Assembly (NCBI RefSeq): GCF_022682495.2 | Contig: NC_071394.1 | Span: 30,848,470-30,912,469 of the forward strand | Length of the DNA stretch: 64,000 bases | Direction of reading: 5' to 3' | From: Desmodus rotundus | Lineage: Eukaryota; Chordata; Mammalia; Chiroptera; Phyllostomidae | Part shown: piece after piece, positions 41,710-53,320 of the stretch | Layout: every line of letters starts with the position of its first letter | Position numbering within the stretch: the first letter of the stretch is position 1 | Notes under the pieces: model-generated | What the model saw: only the letters and a program-made list of their open reading frames with translations | What the model was told of the DNA's origin: nothing | The model's database searches: none | Translations under genes and position numbers: made by a program

Positions 41710-41925
41710 TGTGAGGTCTCAGGCCAGACTGCTGGGTTTGAATCTCAGCCCTGCCGCTTCGCAGCTCTGCAGTCTTGGACAAGCAACTCAACCTCTCTGA
41801 AGCTCCATTTCCTCTCCTGTAAAACAGAGGTGATGATAGCACCTACCCATGAGGTTGGTGTAGGAGTAAGTTTATACATTAAGGGGCCTAGAACAGAACA
41901 GTGCAGCTCGTGACTGTTGCTGCTG
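41710..41925 (+). repeat. MIR SINE
   Basis: CTGCTGGGTTTGAATCTCAGC, CTGCAGTCTTGGACAAGC, CCTCTCCTGTAAAACAGAGG and TAGCACCTACCCATGAGG are a well-preserved MIR. Confidence 0.85.
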
Positions 41926-41939
41926 TCAGCATTATCCTT

Positions 41940-42110
41940 ATCTGTTTTCAGCACGCTCAGAGGTAGCTCACACCACTGAAACTTTGTGCAACAGGTAGAG
42001 CAAATACAATACCCATTTTCCAGATTAAAAATACTGAGGGTCCAAGGGATTACATGACTTGCCAGAGGCGACTGGAAATAGAGGCAGGACTCAGACACCC
42101 CCTCCGGCAT
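41940..42110 (-). repeat. MIR-like fragment, antisense
   Basis: CCCATTTTCCAGATTAAAAA, ATTACATGACTTGCCAGAGG and AGAGGCAGGACTCAGACACC resemble MIR in reverse; it sits head-to-tail with the + strand MIR at 41.7 kb. Confidence 0.55.
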
Positions 42111-42639
42111 CCCAGATAAATCATGTGCTAAAGGGACAACCTGCAGCCTTCACCTGGGCACCCTTCTCCTGCTCTTTAAGGACTCCTGGGCTTCATGGTG
42201 GCAGGGGTTGGGGGAGTAGCCCTGCAGGGCCAAGAACTAAGAGCAGGCTGTTATCTCCTCCATCTGTCTGAGTGGCTTTTCAGGAGTCAGGGTGAGGAAC
42301 CAGACTTCTCTGAGCATGCCCGCCTGCTGACCACCCCCCCAAACCAGGAACCTGGTTGCAGGCCCCTGATCCCACCTGGGCCCCCAGGAGCTGAGACTCC
42401 TCTGGCAAGCTCGGAGAGATGGGGGAGCGACACTGGGAAGGTGTTTGGGTGAGAAAAGTGGAGGAAGATACGAAAGCGGGACAGAAAAGCACAAAGGACG
42501 TTGAGAGCAAGTATTTATTTTAAAAAGATGAATGAGAAAGTATAAATGAGAAAAGTTAAAAATGGGCTTGGACAGTCCCAGAGCACACGTGCTTCCTGTG
42601 ACATCCTGGCGCTTTATCCGCGGAGATTCAAATAAAGTC

Positions 42640-42830
42640 AGGTTCTGTGTGCGCATGCGTGACAGTGTACGGGAGAGGGCGAGAGAGGCAAACAGGAGTT
42701 GTGGGTGGACAGAGACAGGAAGACTCCAGGGGACACACACAGAGAACAGAGAGATGGAGGGAGAAGAGAAGGAAGAAGAAACAGGGGAAGGGAAGAAAGA
42801 CAAACTGAAAGAGGGAAGACAGAGCCACAC
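42640..42830 (+). repeat. Purine-rich low-complexity tract
   Basis: About 190 bp strongly A/G-biased (GAGAGGGCGAGAGAGGC, GAAGGAAGAAGAAACAGGGG and so on). It generates long spurious ORFs on both strands, including 208 codons at 42863-42237 (-), none with recognisable content. Confidence 0.8.
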
Positions 42831-44035
42831 AGAGCCACAGAAGCTACAAGTGTATTCCCACATCAGGTTCTCAAAGTGCCCTCACATAAAAATGAACAGA
42901 ACAGGACTTTTCCTCCAGGGCTTCTCTCAGGAAGGGGCTGAAATGTTCCAGCTGCTGGGTGCCAATCAGCATCCCCAGCCCCCATTCCTGACTAACCCTC
43001 CCCTTCCTCTCTCTCCCTGATTTGTTAGGGCCCCTCCCTCCTTCCTGAGCTCTGTTTCTTCCATAAAGTTGAGGAAAAGATGATTCCACGGCCCCCTCTC
43101 AGCTGACTCAATGAATCGGGTAAGTGGAGTTCTCTGGTCCAGAGTGCTGATGGACAGCCTCCAAGAAGAGGTCACATACACTTCCATCCTTAGGTAGGAG
43201 TGTCATACGAAAACTGAGGTCCAGAAACCCTCAGGCCCAGAGTCAGGGTTGCACAGTGTGACCACCAGTGGAGGAGAGGCCCGGAGGCCCCTCTGTCCTC
43301 CCGGGACATCATTCCCTCCCTCAGGCCGAGCAGACACAGGTCCAGGTGAGGCCTGTCTCTGTCCCTGGGGCAGGCCTGCTGTGAGTGTCCACAGCACAGC
43401 TCTCAGAGCTGCTAATTCCAGCACCACTCTCCACTCCGGCTGCAGGCCTCCCAGGCCCCTTGGAGCTTGGCAGAGCCACGCTCCACCTCGTGAACTTCCT
43501 TCCAGATCAGAAAGGACTTTAGGCTTCGTCCCTTCACTGCCTTTGTCTTGACTCCTGGAGAAACCTGAGCCAAACACCCATCGTTGGGACTGGCACCCTG
43601 CACACATTGGCATTCAGGTAGAGATTTCAATTCCAGTCCCTTCCTGCCAGGTGCCTGAGCCCTTAGCACAGCCAGCAGGATGAGCCTGGGAATTTCTGCC
43701 TCCCAATGGCTCCAGCCCACAACCCAGCCTAGAGGAGATTCGCCTCAGACTCGACAACGTGAATCCACCTGCATCCCATCCCGAATGTTATTATAGCTGT
43801 ATTCTTAGTAGGTCTACCACACAGCAGGTACATAGTAAGGACTCCTGGATGGGTAGCTTCCAACTTTTGATTCCTTGGAGCCTATAGACCATTTTGCTAA
43901 AATCTTTCAATGCAATGCCAGTGCAGCTCAGCCTCGCTGTCCATTTCTGCCTCAGGCATAAATGCCCTTAGGATCCCCTACTTTACCTCCCAGATGCAGA
44001 GTCAAAGGACTTCAGACTCTGAGCTTCCTGGGGCA
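42831..44035. other. Intergenic, unassigned sequence
   Basis: GC-richer stretch around 43200-43700 with overlapping low-information ORFs on both strands. 43200-43270 may be a small antisense MIR piece. No gene. Confidence 0.4.
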
Positions 44036-44039
44036 ACCT

Positions 44040-44545
44040 GGTTGTCAGTTTCCTTTGGCTGCCTAACTGGGGTGTTTCCAACAACAGAAATTTATTCTCT
44101 CACAGTCCTGGAGGCCACAAGTCTAAAATCAAAATCCCTGGGCTGAAATTGAGGAATTGGGAGGGGTGCACTTCCTCCAAGGCTCTAGGAAAGAGAAGAA
44201 TCTGTTGTCAACTCTTCCAGTTTCTGGCGGCTGCCAGCACTCCTTGGCTTGTGGCTGCATCACTCCAATCTCTGCTTCTGTAGCTACATCATCTTCTCTT
44301 CTGTGTGGGTTATAGCTCCCTCTACCTTCTTCTCATAAGATATGTGTGATTGCATTTAGGGCTCACCTGGATAATCCAGGTAATCTTCCCATTTGAGATT
44401 TTTAACCACATCTGGATTAAATTTAATTGAATTACCTCTGGGTTGTGGTGATGTCCTTTTTTTGCCATATAAGGTGACATTCACAGATTCCAGGCATTAA
44501 GACCTAGGTATATTTGTGGGGGGAGCATTATTTAGTCTAACACAC
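44040..44545 (-). mobile_element. MLT1 LTR (MaLR), antisense
   Basis: GTCAGTTTCCTTTGGCTGCC, ACAACAGAAATTTATTCTCTC, CTGGAGGCCACAAGTC, CTTGGCTTGTGGCTGCATC, AATCTCTGCTTCTGTAGC, GGATAATCCAGGTAATC and ATTATTTAGTCTAACACACC: a nearly complete LTR, same family as 38.2 kb, the second of several MLT1 copies here. Confidence 0.88.
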
Positions 44546-44769
44546 CTGGCCACATAGAGATTCTGGAATCAGGGAGATGTGAATCCTCGTGAGCCCTAAC
44601 TCCACACCCCAGGTACCCCAGAGAACCTGTAGCAGCTGAGTGAATGGAGAAGAGACGGTGACAGGGAAGAGAGAGCACTGGGTTCGGAGTCCTGGCCTTG
44701 AATGTCGCTCTGCGCATTGCTAGATATCTGACTTGAACAAGTTGCTTAGTTTACCCAAATGTTTTTTAC

Positions 44770-44940
44770 ATTTTTTAAAACATTTTATTTATTTATTTTT
44801 AGACAAAAGGGAAGGCAGAGAGAACAAGAGGGAGAGAAACATCAATGTTTAAGACAAACATCGATCAGTTGCCTCTCGCAGGTGCCCAAACTGGGTACCA
44901 GGCCACAACCCAGGCATGCGCCCTGACCAGGGATCAAACT
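44770..44940 (-). mobile_element. Ves SINE missing its tRNA head
   Basis: Antisense Ves tail and core: TTTTATTTATTTATTTTTAG, AGAAACATCAATGTTTAAG, CGATCAGTTGCCTCTCGC, CTGGGTACCAGGCC, GCATGCGCCCTGACCAGGG. It breaks off after GATCAAACT, exactly where L1 5'UTR-like sequence begins, so the A-box head is lost. Confidence 0.75.
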
Positions 44941-45257
44941 GCTGAAGGAACTCCTTCTCCACTGGGTTGGGCCCTGCACAGCAGCTCATGTGCTCTAGTC
45001 ACGGCAGGTCCTCACAGCCAATATGCCTAGAGGTCAGTCCCTCCCATTGACATGCCGACGGCAATCAAGGCTCCACTACAACAGGAGGCTACACACAGTC
45101 CACATGGCAAGCACACCTGGAGTGCTCAGCTCAGGAGACCAGGGAGGCTGTGTCATTGAGACCTACAGGACCCCTACTATGTAAGTCCTCTCTACCAACG
45201 CAGGGAGGCACAGCAGCTCTACCTAATACATTAAAACAAACACAGGGAGGCTGCCAA
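44941..45257 (+). repeat. L1 5'UTR remnant
   Basis: GC-richer leader ending at the ORF1 ATG. It contains CAGCAGCTCATGTGCTC and GGGAGGCTGCCAAAATGGGG, the latter equivalent to the ORF1 start context of the 12.5-kb L1. The left edge abuts the broken Ves. Confidence 0.6.
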
Positions 45258-46110
45258 AATGGGGAGACAAAGAGACATGTCCCAAATGAAAGAACAAAAC
45301 AAAACTCCAGAAAAAGAACTAAACAAAATGGAAACGAACAATCTACCAGATGCAGAGTTCAGAACACTGGTTATAAGGATGCTCCGTGAATTCAGGGAAA
45401 GAGTAGATGAACTTAGTAAGAACTTCAACAAAGAGATAGGAAACATAATTTGGACATTAAAAAAATTAAAAACAACCAAAAATGAAGAACACAACAACTG
45501 AAATAAAGAATACATTAGAGGGAATCAACAGTAGATTAGATGAACCAGAGGACTGAATCAGCAATTTGAAAGATAAGATAGCAAAAATCACCCAATCAGG
45601 ACAGAAAGAAAAATCAAAATCAATCAATCAATGAATAAATGAGGACAGTTTAAAGGATCTCTGGGACAATATCATGTATACCAACATTTGCATCATGGGG
45701 GTACTGGAAAGAAAAGAAACAGAGCAAGACATTGAAAACCTATTTGCAAAATTAGTAACAGAAAACTTCCCTAACTTGGTGATGGAAACAGACACATAAG
45801 TCCAGGAAGCCCAGAGAGTCCCAAACAAGAAGAAACCAAGGAGGCCCACACCAAGACACAGCATAATTAAAATGGCAGAGATTTAAGACAAGAGAATCTT
45901 AAAATCACAAGAGGAAAGCAGTTAGTTACATACAAGGGACCTCCCATAACTGTCAGCTGATCTCTCAGCAGAAACTTGCCAGTCCAGAAGGGATTCACAC
46001 AAGATATTCAAAATGCTTAAAAGCAAAGACCTACAAGGAAAACTACTCCACCCAGCAAAGCTATGTTTAAAATTGAAGGACAGATAACGAGCTTCCCAGA
46101 CAAGAAAAAC
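45258..46110 (+). pseudogene. L1 ORF1 pseudogene
   Basis: The ATG at 45258-45260 opens MGRQRDMSQMKEQNKTPEKE, followed by a coiled coil (FRERVDELSKNFNKEI) to stop near 45501. In other frames the RRM-like and C-terminal parts continue: the blocks NIMYTNICIMGVLERKE and VPNKKKPRRPTPRH, then QLVTYKGPPITVS and LHPAKLCLKLKD. All three ORF1p domains are therefore present but broken by several frameshifts and stops. No ORF2 follows: the sequence changes to unrelated DNA near 46110. This is either an L1 with its 3' end deleted or an ORF1-only (HAL1-like) element. Confidence 0.85.
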
Positions 46111-46189
46111 ACACCAGCGATGATCCCTCTCCACCACGTGAGGGCACAGAGAGCAGGCCCTCTGCAGGGCAGGACGAGCGCTCTCGCCA

Positions 46190-46315
46190 GGACCGGGCCG
46201 GCCTTGCACCTGACCTCACCTTCCAGCCTCCAGCCCTGCGGGAAATAACTTTCTGTTCTTTTAAAGTACCTGGTCTGTGATATTTTGGTATAGCAGCCAC
46301 CTCCTGGCATGTCCC
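46190..46315 (+). mobile_element. MaLR LTR 3' end fragment
   Basis: TCACCTTCCAGCCTCCAGCC, GGGAAATAACTTTCTGTTC, TACCTGGTCTGTGATATTTT and GGTATAGCAGCC are the 3' end of an MLT1/MST-class LTR on the + strand. Confidence 0.75.
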
Positions 46316-46319
46316 TTCA

Positions 46320-47895
46320 GGCTCTTCTCTGCCTCAAAAGAATGTGCAGATCCAGCCAACAAGGGTGGGTGAAGTAGAAGGGGAGGATGCGGTAGCCTTC
46401 CAACCATGACCTTGCCCCTTTCCTCAGCACTTGAGTGGGGCCAGAAGCTTGGTCCCCCCTCTGAAAGTGCAAGACCCAGGCCATCCTACACTTGTCCTGG
46501 AACAAATAAAACACAGTGACTACAAATTCAGACAGACATAAAGCCACGTGCCACTAAACTAACTCACCCTTGCTCTTTCAAGAAAACCACAGACACAGAC
46601 AGAGTAAAATCTGGGCTTTGAGATCCAGGCTGGGTCTTTGAGCCAACCCTAATAACCAGAGAGGCCCAGAGTGGCATCCCCAGAAAGATCCTTGTTGAAG
46701 AACTCCTTTCACCCTGTCCCATTTTAGACCCGCGAACAAGCCCAGAGATGCTTTCCTGTCTGCGGAGATGTAGTGGCTCAAGGCAGCAATACACCTGAGA
46801 CCACCTGATTCTCCATTAATTCTTAGTGCCAACAGGGACTGAATCAAACAGAGCTATGCAGAAATGGATGGAGGCTTTGCCTAGGGCTCATCAGAGGCAA
46901 AGCTCGAAGGCTCCTGGAGAGTGCAGCCCACCCAGGTGGACACAGTCGAGCCTTCCATGAAGAAAAATGTGAATCTACCTGCCCTACCCCTCACTCCAGC
47001 TTCATCCAGCCAGGTGGTAGCAGGGACCTGAGTGGAGAGGTCCTGGGATTACCCTCTGCTTTATGCTCACCTTTACCTGCGGACTCACTGTGGAAGGTCA
47101 GGAATACCTGGCCAAAACAGTGAGATGGGGCAGTTTTAGAGAAAGTCTGGAGAATGGGGTATAAAATATTTCAATTATGAAGGTCCCCAGAATAATAGCT
47201 CAAAAAATTATTCAGAACCATTGGAGGCAAGGGCATCCAGCAGGAGGTTGATGTGGAGTGGGGGTGAGCAGAGATAAGCCTGCTAAATTCAGGCACCAGC
47301 CCCTGTCCATTTTGTCAGTCTGTTTTTAACCTGTCTGGGGACAGAGAGCAGGGGCAGCATCTGCAGGAAGCAGGAGCAGCAAACTGCACCATACCGGCTG
47401 CAGACTTAGCGGGGCAGCCTGGGAGGATTGCTTTTGACCTGACCTTTCTTATCTGGCATCTGACCTTTCTAAACTATTTACTATCCTTTATCTGCTTCCC
47501 TCACCTACCCACCCAGCAGGGCTGAGTAGCAGTTGGGTTGTTGCCAAGAGGAAGTGTGACTAACCTGCACCAGTGGGGAATAGAAGGGCCCCCCCCACCC
47601 AGAGACACCCAGGGAGCCCCAGGACAGAGCCCTCCTCTGCTTTTCCAGGCATGTGCCATCACCACCTGAAGTTCAAGTGCAAGAACCTGCTCTGGGCAGG
47701 GTAAGTGTGGGTCTGCTGAGAGCAAAAGGAGGTGGTTGTTCCTGGTTCTTGTGTTTTCCACAGTAACATAGGCTCCCAAATACGGGCACAGTGGCTCTCC
47801 TCACGAACCAGAGCCCTCTGTCCACACGCCCCCTGCATTAGCCCTGTTTAGGAGCGGTGCTCAGGTGAGGGACGGCCGAGCTTTCTTGGTGTTTA
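46320..47895. other. Intergenic, unassigned sequence
   Basis: No named repeat or exon. Includes a C-run near 47590 (CCCCCCCCACCC). ORFs are under 95 codons. Confidence 0.4.
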
Positions 47896-47899
47896 TAGC

Positions 47900-48390
47900 C
47901 TCTCAACGACGGTAGGCCGAGCGATGGATTTTCATGCCCTTTTGGCAAGAAGAAACTTTTCTTCCCCTCCAGGTTCTTCTGGCTCATCCAATCAAATAGA
48001 CATGAAGCAGATTAGCAAGAGGACATAACCAAATTTAATACATACATACGTATGGCAACCCCACATACCTGAGAGCGTCAGAGACCCCACACGCAGGTGA
48101 GGTTCAGAGATAAAAAGGGGAATCTAGGTATACAAGACATTCTGAGCTAGGGATAAGACAAGATGTCTTGGGGGCTTCCCTGGGTCATTGCAGGATGATA
48201 GAAGAGCAGATGTTTAATAAATACATTTTCCCTGCCATATAGGTGGGCAGGGGCAAGGCCCCTAATTTGAGTTTTTTTAGGTACTCAAAGGGAAAGGAGT
48301 TTCTCTGGAGCCTGAAGCTAAAATTACTTGTAGCTCAAAACAATCCTCATACCACAACAGCAAATCTTTGGGTGGCTTGCTCTGAGCCCC
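47900..48390 (-). mobile_element. LTR-like repeat, antisense (copy 1 of 2)
   Basis: CCAGGTTCTTCTGGCTCATC, ACCAAATTTAATACATACAT, GGTATACAAGACATTCTGAG and GGATAAGACAAGATGTCTTG resemble the block at 57.3-57.8 kb (TAAGTTCTTCTGCTAATAA, AATTCTAATACATGGGCATG, GGGTATACAGGACATTTTGG). Probably an antisense ERV-type LTR; family not named. Confidence 0.5.
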
Positions 48391-48399
48391 CACACTACC

Positions 48400-49065
48400 T
48401 TATGTAGAAGGGGGGGGAGGGGACTTTGCAGGTATGATTAAGGATCTCCAGATGGAAAGATTGGCCTAGATTTCCCAGTGGGCTCCAAATGAGTCACATG
48501 TATCCTTATAAAAGGAAGGCAGATGGAGATTTGACACACGGAGAAGAGGAGGAGATGTGACTACAGAGGCAGAGATTGAAGTCCTGTAGCCAGAAATGCC
48601 AGGGCTGCCCGAGGCTGGAAGCAACAGGAACAGATCTCCTTGGAGCTCCCAGAGGGGATGTGGCTCTGCGGCTCCTTGATTTCAGCCCAGTGGTGCTTTG
48701 CTTTTCTGACTTTGCATTTCTGGCCTCAAGAACTATAAAAGAACACTTTTTTTTTTCTTAAATTTAAATTTAAACTTTAAATCCTCATCCAAGGACATGC
48801 TTATTAATTTTAGAGAAAGGGGAAGGAAGGGAAAAGAGAGAGAGAGAAACATCAGTCGGTTGCCTCCGGCACGCACCCCGACTGGGGATTGAACCTGCAA
48901 TCTAGGCATGTGCCCTGACTGGGAGTCGAACCCATGACCTTTCGGTTTATAGGACAAGGCTCCAACAGAGCCACACTGGCCAGGGCAAGAGAACAAATTT
49001 CTGTTGTTTTAAGTCACTCAGCTTCTGGTAATTTGTTACAGAGGCCACAGGAAATTAACACAGTG
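48400..49065 (+). mobile_element. MLT1 LTR (MaLR) interrupted by a Ves SINE
   Basis: The left part (48400-48745) holds GACTTTGCAGGTATGATTAAG, GTATCCTTATAAAAGGAAGG, CAGAGGCAGAGATTGAAG and TCTGGCCTCAAGAACTATA. The right part (48988-49065) resumes with ACAAATTTCTGTTGTTTTAAG, CACTCAGCTTCTGGTAATTTG, GGAAATTAACACA. The order is sense MLT1, split at the usual GAGAACAAATTTC segment. Confidence 0.88.
48746..48987 (-). mobile_element. Ves SINE inside MLT1
   Basis: Antisense Ves: poly(T), AGGACATGCTTATTAATTTTAG, AGAGAAACATCAGTCGGTTGC, GCACCCCGACTGGGGATTG, GGCATGTGCCCTGACTGGG, CCACACTGGCCAGGGC. Target duplication AAAAGAACA (left) and AAGAGAACA (right). It shares the ATGCTTATTAATTTTAGAG motif with the copy at 18.5 kb, so same subfamily. 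Confidence 0.88.
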
Positions 49066-49069
49066 AGTG

Positions 49070-51475
49070 ACTTCATAGGATTGTTTCTGTTATGTATTCA
49101 ATAAACAAGTGCTGGGAAGCAGCGTGAACAGGACAAGCAGGCCCTGCCCCGAGGCCCTGCTCTGCGCAGTCAGCCGAGGGTAGAGGCCCAGGACATGTCA
49201 GTGATCACCTGAAAGCTCTTGCTCTGATCATGGTGATAGCATTGCAGTGAGGAGAGAACGGTCGTTTTAAATTCTCCTTTTTGAAAGTAGCTTGAAAAAC
49301 CCACACAGACCTCCATAAAACAGGGCAATTTCTGCACAAATTATAGACAAGTATACCTGAGAGCACAGATGTGCTTCAGGAAAAACACAAAGCTCTCTGG
49401 ATCCCAGCCACCCCCTAAACAGTCTTCTTCTGTCTCTGTGGGGACAGTGTGGATCCGAGGGGCCTGGGGGGAGGCCAGTGCTCCCTAAACTTGCTCCTGC
49501 AGAAACAGCCTCGCCCTGGAAGACACTGCGGAAAGGGTCCTGAGAGTGGCTTTCCCATATTAACACAGAGACTGACTGCGTGTAGTTTACACCCAGCTTC
49601 AGGGTGAGGTCATGTCTTGGCTTGCTGTGTTCCCTGGGGACTCCTCTGGGGATTGGTACCGGCCCAAGCAGGGAGACCAGGGCCTTGGGGACTCCGAGAC
49701 CCAGCAATGGTTGCTGTCCCAGGTGGAATTGGTCCCTCGGGGCAGGCAGGGACCTGATGTAATCACTCCCTGCGTTGTGCTCCAGGACAAGCCAGCTACA
49801 AAACTCATTAAGCTCCTAGCACCAGCCTGGTATTACCGGATCCCTGATTCTGCAAAATTCTGCTGAATGGCCACAGGACTAAGGTGGCATGAGGCAGCTC
49901 GGGGTGAGGGAGGAGGCCCTAACTGTCCACATGCTGCCCAACCTCCTGGGCCTCCCGCATCTCAGAGGCTTAACAATACCTCTTCTTTCTCCCTCTTTTA
50001 AGGATTAAATGAAACAGATGGAAATACATTTTCAAAAGTGTTAGGTGTGAAGCCAAAACCCAGCAATGTTTTTAATCACCAGCATTATTCAGTAGACTCT
50101 GGAAATCATAAATCCTATGTTGTCTTTGCAGGGTACAAAAAAATCACCCCATACATGGTGTTTCAGTAGCTACTGCTGTTGTGTGTCAGTCGGTCCCCAC
50201 CCTCGCCCACCCACCTCCAGGCGTGGAGCTCCATGGCAGTGTCCGGAATCAGGGGTCCCCTAGAGGGAGGTCTGGCCTTTGCCCTTGGCTCCTGCAAGGT
50301 ATTCCTAAGCTCTTAGAATGTCCTGCCTGTTGAGAGTTTATCTGGGGGCCTTGAACCACAGTGGATAGCCTAACGATGCTATTTATCATGGAGGCTCTGG
50401 CCATATGCTATCAGTTTGACCTCCAGAAAGGCTAAAGACTAAAGTTCAGCCAAGCAGGTGGTCCACTATGGCTGCCTGATCAAGCTCCAGGTAAAACCTG
50501 GATACCAAAGCTCAGGTGAGCTTTCCTGGTTGACAAAGCTCCACGCGTATTGTCAGGCGGCGTTGGCAAGCAAAGCTGGTGCTGGCCACGACTCCGCTGG
50601 AGGAGGACAGCCAGATGCTCCACTCCTGGCACTTTGCGCTCCGTGTCTCTCCCCTGACTGATTCCGTTCAGTGGCAAACTGTAACCACACGTGTAACCAC
50701 TTTGAGTAAATTCAGTAAGTCCTTCTAGTAATTTATCGAAGCTACAGGTGGTCTCAGGGAGCGAGCCTGGGACTGGCATCGAAAATCAGAGTGGCCTTGG
50801 GGACTGCCTCCACACTCTAAGCTGTCACCCCCTTTTGTGCTGTGGACCCCTCCGGCAGTCTGGTGAAGCCCACGGACCTTTACTCGGGATAATGCTCTAA
50901 AATGCATAAAATGAAATATAAAGTATTCACAGAAAACCAGTTATGTTGAAATGTGAGCATCCAGATATGTGTTTCTTTATTAACACATTAAGTAACGGGT
51001 GCGAAACGCAGATTTAACATCTAGTTTTGAAGTGGCAGGAAAGCCCATCCGAGGACAGGATAGGGCAAAGGCAAAGGCAGCGGCTGGCACGGAGGCTGGG
51101 ACAGAGGTAAGAAAAGTACTGAAAAGCAGGACAAGCCACCTAACAGGAAACTGCATGACACTCATGTCCTACTGGTGAAAATAAGAACTCTAACTTTTTC
51201 CAATTCAAGGTCACAAACCCCATGAATTCTGTCTACAGGCTAGGAAGGGATCTGTGGGCCCAGATTAAGAGGCCTCGCTTCTGCCTTCTTTTCTCACTGG
51301 TGGCTGACCGTGCTGAGGGGACACGTACAATTCTGTTGCTGAGATTGGACGCATCTTCAGAATCCTTCCAACGCAGCTTCACAGGCAGCTGCAACCAGCT
51401 GGCTGAACTTGACAGACAGGTTGAAACCTATTTTCCATCAGATCCAGGGATACCAAAAGGAAAGGGGAAATGTTA
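49070..51475. other. Intergenic, unassigned sequence
   Basis: Mixed composition; 49267-49707 (-) is a 146-codon ORF with no domain. A weak MIR-like trace at 49930-50050. No exon signature. Confidence 0.4.
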
Positions 51476-51479
51476 TACT

Positions 51480-51735
51480 CTTGAAATAATAACCAGAAAC
51501 AAGAACAGCGTTTATCTGGTGCCAGACCCTGTCTCAAGTACTTTACGTGTTTTAACTCACATTTTCCTCCCTCACAGCAATTATTCACCCCATTTTCCAT
51601 ATGAGAAACTTGAGGCACAGACGGGTTAAGTCACTTACCCAAGTCATTCAGTGAGTAAGGGGTAAAGTTGGGATTTGAATCCAGGCGGCTGGGGTCCAAC
51701 TCACATAAATAACCACTACACTAGATTGATCCAGT
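51480..51735 (-). repeat. MIR SINE, antisense, nearly complete
   Basis: GGTGCCAGACCCTGTCTCAAG, TACTTTACGTGTTTTAACTC, CCCCATTTTCCATATGAG, AAACTTGAGGCACAGACGGG, CACTTACCCAAGTCATTC, GATTTGAATCCAGGCGGCTG, ATAACCACTACACTAG. One of the better-preserved MIRs here. Confidence 0.88.
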
Positions 51736-51739
51736 CCCT

Positions 51740-52895
51740 GTGCTGGGGGTGTTTTCAGGTAATGAGCATAACAAAAAACAAAGGTGAAAAAGCTTTACAG
51801 TTTTGCATGTCAGATGTCAGTAAAGGTGAGTTACGATATCTTAAAAGACAATTATCCGAGGGCCTTAGAGCTGCTTCTGTCCCTAAGTGCACCTGGCTCT
51901 GGTTCTGCTTCTTAATGTGGCCGATTTCCCTACTTTCCACTTCCACAGAGCAGCTCCTCTGCAGACCCGGGCTGGCCACCTTTGGGACAGGTAGCAGAGC
52001 CCAGCAGGAAGCGTGTCTAAGATTTCTGGCTGAGGCTGGGCCTCCCTCCTCACCTTGTACCTTCTGTGGCCTGTGTATTCCCTGACCCACCTGCTAGCCT
52101 AACTACAGATCCTAGGCACTATCTCAACTGGCCCAGCTAGACCTGGGAAACCCCTGGAAGCCAAGCATTCTGTTAACATCAGGAGCTGAGGAGACCAGAG
52201 GCGGAGGAGGCCAGCTCTGCCTCTGCCCACAGTGAGGGATGAGTCAAATCTCCCTGGGAAACAAACCAGAATCTAAACACGTGACTCTGACACACATCAC
52301 ACCATCTCTGCACAAATTGAGCTGAAGGGAGCTTTAAAACAGTGATACAACCCCAACCTCCGCCACAGAAAAGGCCCGTACCTGCCCTTCTAGGTAGCTG
52401 CTCTCAGCAGCAGGAACAAGTGTGTCATCTGAGCTGAACCCCAGGTTACCACCAGCGCCCCCTCAAGGCTGCACATTCAGTAACCACCGGCTAGGGCAGC
52501 CGCAGTGGGGGGCCATGGCCCAAATCGGTGAGGTGCTGCCCACTTTGCCACCATTTCCACTCCGCCCCAAAGGGCTCCCTGCTCTTTGTCTGTGGGCGCA
52601 GAGATGGAAATGGAGACTTTCTCAGAGGCACTCTCTGATTAGCAGCGAGAGTTCTAGTGACCACCCAGAGGGACCCAGGGCCCACTAGGCTCCCACGCCC
52701 AAACCCTGATGAGGAGGCAGGTGGGAGAGTCTGGACAGAATGGAGAGTCACAGGCTCACCCAGCTGGTCCAAATGATGTTAGCATCAGCCATCATTTGGG
52801 CTCAACTCGGCCTCCTCTCCTTCTACCCATGAAAAAGGCAAATTTTCAGAAACCTCATTTAAAGATCTCCTACCCCTTTCTGTTTCTTTGTTTTT
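51740..52895. other. Intergenic, unassigned sequence
   Basis: ORFs of 136 and 111 codons on opposite strands (51675-52085 +, 52090-51755 -) share the same DNA and have no recognisable domain. A partial CTCF-like CAGCGCCCCCT is at 52453-52463. Confidence 0.4.
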
Positions 52896-52899
52896 TACT

Positions 52900-53105
52900 T
52901 TGAGTAATTTTTTACTTTTCAATTATAATCAACATATAATAATATATTAGTTTTAGTTGTATAACTCATCGATTGGATGTTATATAACTTCCTAAGTGAT
53001 AAACCTAGTACCCATCTGGTGCCACATGGACTGTATTCCCTGTGCTATACTTTACATCCTCGTGACTATTCTGTAACCACCAATTTGCAAGCACTTTTGA
53101 TAAGT
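52900..53105 (-). repeat. Ancient L1 3'UTR, antisense
   Basis: TTTTCAATTATAATCAACATA, TATATTAGTTTTAGTTGTAT, CCTAGTACCCATCTGGTGCC, TGTATTCCCTGTGCTATAC and TGTAACCACCAATTTGC form an antisense L1 3' end. Confidence 0.75.
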
Positions 53106-53129
53106 TCTGTAGAGCACTTTGCAGTATAC

Positions 53130-53320
53130 AGCGTCCTTTTACAGGTAATATTTTATTTACTCTTATCTGAAGTCTGGGAGATTTGAAGGGCAGATCATTA
53201 TGCCCATTTGGTAGGCCAGGAAATATGTTCTGTAAGAGAGGGTGAAAATCCACCATCACACAGCAAGGAAAACAGCAGAAAAAATCCAAACCCAGAGCTG
53301 AGCACAAAGTCCCAACTCAT
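53130..53320 (-). repeat. MIR-like SINE, antisense
   Basis: TTATGCCCATTTGGTAGGCC, CATCACACAGCAAGG and AATCCAAACCCAGAGC follow MIR antisense order; diverged. Confidence 0.6.

Noticed and set aside
42237..42863. 208-codon ORF (-)
   Set aside because: Produced by a long purine-rich tract; the protein is Ser/Phe/Leu/Pro low complexity.
52453..52463. CTCF-like CAGCGCCCCCT
   Set aside because: Only the first part of the reverse motif matches; the rest diverges.
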